Shown piece by piece: positions 62,426 through 64,000 of a DNA stretch of 64,000 nucleotides (position 1 is its first letter; each line of letters starts with the position of its first letter). The notes beneath the pieces were generated by a model. That model made no database searches. It had not been told where the DNA came from and saw only the letters and a list, made by a program, of their open reading frames with translations. This DNA comes from Advenella sp. FME57 (GTDB taxonomy: Bacteria; Pseudomonadota; Gammaproteobacteria; Burkholderiales; Burkholderiaceae_B): assembly GCF_014897675.1 (NCBI RefSeq), contig NZ_JABUXU010000004.1, forward strand, positions 1 through 64,000, in the 5' to 3' direction. A program made the translations under genes and the position numbers.

Positions 62426-64000
62426 GCGAAGCTACCGGCGGCATCCTTTTGCCTTTTCCCCATGCCGACTCGCTGGTCGCAACGCGCCCGGCCATGAGCC
62501 GAGCCCAGTTCGAGGCCATTGTCAATCAACTGCAGCGGCAATTGCAGGCCCGCGGCTGCACGCATGCCGCCCTGTGGTTCGAAGATACCGCCCTGTTCAG
62601 TTGTGCCCTGCTCGGCTGCTGGGCCGCGGGCGTTCGGGTGCTGCTGGCGCCGGATCTGCTGGGCGATACCCGCGCCTGGGCACAGGCTGATGCGGCCTTG
62701 TGGATCAGCGACCAGGCGCTGTCCGACCCGGCCATGCCGGTCTTGCGGCTTGACGCCTTAACTCACACGCCGGCCGCCCCGCTGAGCGAAACTCAGGCCA
62801 ATACTCAAGCGGATACCCAGGCCATCAAGCGGGCAGACCGCGCCGTACCAGCCGCCGCCGATGCGGTGCCAAGCGTGTTCCAGGAGCGCGCAGAGGGACT
62901 GTTTTTACCCCTGCCAGCCGATGCCTGCGCCTTTTTGCGCACCTCGGGCTCCAGCGGCGCGCCCCGAGTGATCCGCAAGCGCTTTGGTCAGTTGCACGCC
63001 GAAGCACTCACTCTGATTCGCGCCTGGTCGCTGCACGCGCTGCCGGCCACGCTGATCGCCAGCGTCAGCCACCAGCATATGTACGGCCTGACGTTCCGTG
63101 TCATGGTGCCATTGCATGCCGGCCTGGTATTGGACCGGATGCCATCGCGCTACCCCGAAACCCTGGCCGAGCAGACGCAGATGTACGAGCAATGCATCTG
63201 GATCACCAGTCCGGCCCTACTGCAGCGACTACCCGACAGCCTGCCATGGTCCGCACTGCGGCCACGCCTGTCCCGCGTGGTATCTGCCGGAGGCGTGCTG
63301 GCAGAGGAAACCCGCAAGGGTTTGCTGCAACGCCAATGGCCCCTGCACGAAATTTACGGCAGTACTGAAACCGGCGTCATCGCCACGCGACACAGGCAAT
63401 CGTGCTGGACGCCATTGCCCGGTGTCAGACTGGAAACCGACAGCGAAAACCGGCTTGCGGTTTGCTCGCCATGGACGGAGGGTACCGAACAGACGGCCGA
63501 TGTCATCAGTCGCAGCGACGAAAACAGCTTCACACTGCTGGGCCGCACCGACCGTATTCTGAAGCTGGAAGACAAGCGGATCTCCCTGAACCGTGTGGAG
63601 CAGGCCGCCCTGTCCCACCCCTATGTCAGCGACATCCATTGTGCGCCCAGTCCGCTGGCAGGCCGGTTGTGTGCGATGGTCGAACTCTCGGCCGAAGGTA
63701 TCGCGGCGTTTCGGCAGCATGGGCGTCGTCAAGTGATCCAGGCTGTTTCTACCCTGGCGCGTGAGGCGGTAGACCCCTTGGCCGTGCCGCGCCACTGGCG
63801 GTTTCCGTTGGCATTGCCGCGCAATGCGCAATCGAAAATCACCCGGCAACAGGTCCACGACTGCTTCACACAGCAGGTGCGCAGCCCCCTGTGGGAGCGC
63901 TGCGCAGCCGACCCATCGGAAAACCCATTACCGACGGCGCCGGACACGGAACGGTGCCTGAGCGCCCGCATTCCCATGGACTTGGTCTATTTCCAGGGGC
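62422..64000 (+). CDS. Acyl-ACP synthetase (AMP-ligase), partial, with probable fused dehydratase domain
   Basis: The frame starts at ATG 62422 and is still open at the window end (526 codons seen). It has the adenylate-forming motif FLRTSGSSGAPRVIRKR, A8-like LLGRTDRILKLEDKRISL and A10-like LPRNAQSKITRQQ (about residue 470). Unlike a simple AMP-ligase it continues past the usual end: a linker and then ARIPMDLVYFQG, which resembles the opening of hotdog-fold 3-hydroxyacyl-ACP dehydratases of these clusters. A fused ApeH-ApeI-like protein is inferred; the end of the gene is outside. Confidence 0.8.
   Translation, partial: MSEATGGILLPFPHADSLVATRPAMSRAQFEAIVNQLQRQLQARGCTHAALWFEDTALFSCALLGCWAAGVRVLLAPDLLGDTRAWAQADAALWISDQALSDPAMPVLRLDALTHTPAAPLSETQANTQADTQAIKRADRAVPAAADAVPSVFQERAEGLFLPLPADACAFLRTSGSSGAPRVIRKRFGQLHAEALTLIRAWSLHALPATLIASVSHQHMYGLTFRVMVPLHAGLVLDRMPSRYPETLAEQTQMYEQCIWITSPALLQRLPDSLPWSALRPRLSRVVSAGGVLAEETRKGLLQRQWPLHEIYGSTETGVIATRHRQSCWTPLPGVRLETDSENRLAVCSPWTEGTEQTADVISRSDENSFTLLGRTDRILKLEDKRISLNRVEQAALSHPYVSDIHCAPSPLAGRLCAMVELSAEGIAAFRQHGRRQVIQAVSTLAREAVDPLAVPRHWRFPLALPRNAQSKITRQQVHDCFTQQVRSPLWERCAADPSENPLPTAPDTERCLSARIPMDLVYFQG

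Overview
The window looks like a chromosomal segment of a betaproteobacterium of the Alcaligenaceae (Bordetella/Achromobacter/Advenella type). This is inferred from the rpsL-rpsG-fusA-tuf-rpsJ ribosomal block, from the many Liv-type ABC, CaiB, LysR, SDR and MmgE/PrpD genes, and from GC-rich codon use; an Advenella-like host is my best guess but is not proven. I see no tRNA, rRNA, CRISPR array, prophage or insertion sequence. It is a dense catabolic/housekeeping region that ends inside a biosynthetic gene cluster.

Layout. (1) 290-8297, minus strand: an operon for amino-acid uptake and turnover: an FAD amino-acid oxidase, a complete LivJHMGF transporter, an XRE-cupin regulator and a pyrroline/piperideine-2-carboxylate reductase. 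(2) 8526-14708, minus: a circularly permuted ATP-grasp enzyme, an alpha-E protein, an ATP-grasp/alpha-E fusion and a transglutaminase, a widespread but biochemically poorly characterised peptide/amidoligase-type system. (3) 15289-18226, plus: an antiquitin-type aldehyde dehydrogenase and a 2-aminoadipate-type aminotransferase (lysine/pipecolate catabolism). (4) 18274-26769, minus: rmuC, a GMC dehydrogenase with its Tat subunit 3, a ribbon-helix-helix protein, glyoxalase I and the MetNIQ transporter. (5) 27394-32242, minus: the str operon with rpsJ, closed by a terminator and not followed by the rest of the S10 operon.

(6) 33175-37415, plus: a translationally coupled response regulator, a LysM/FecR periplasmic protein and a CHASE2 histidine kinase. 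(7) 37375-44462: a two-armed CoA-thioester locus around a LysR regulator. The minus arm has a MaoC-type hydratase, a CaiB CoA-transferase and a CitE-type lyase; the plus arm has an atypical acyl-CoA dehydrogenase and an MmgE/PrpD protein. This gene set is suited to C5 branched dicarboxylates (itaconate, mesaconate, citramalate). (8) 44662-52803: a GlxA-type regulator divergent from two VOC proteins, a DUF1289 protein, fumC, a GST, an EamA exporter, tag, and an arginase coupled to a PACE diamine/biocide exporter.

(9) 53045-58923: a GntR-controlled locus with two SDRs, an orphan Liv-type binding protein, a lambda-crystallin-type 3-hydroxyacid dehydrogenase and a beta-keto acid cleavage enzyme (BKACE). 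The same 10-bp palindrome lies in both promoter regions. (10) 59790-64000, plus: the start of an aryl-polyene-type cluster: a ketosynthase-like chain-length factor, an acyltransferase, two ACPs, a membrane protein and an acyl-ACP synthetase that appears to run into a fused dehydratase domain where the window is cut.

Recurrent structure: several gene junctions carry long perfect inverted repeats (10-18 bp) without a U-tract, and a 12-bp tandem repeat array lies at 15004-15086.
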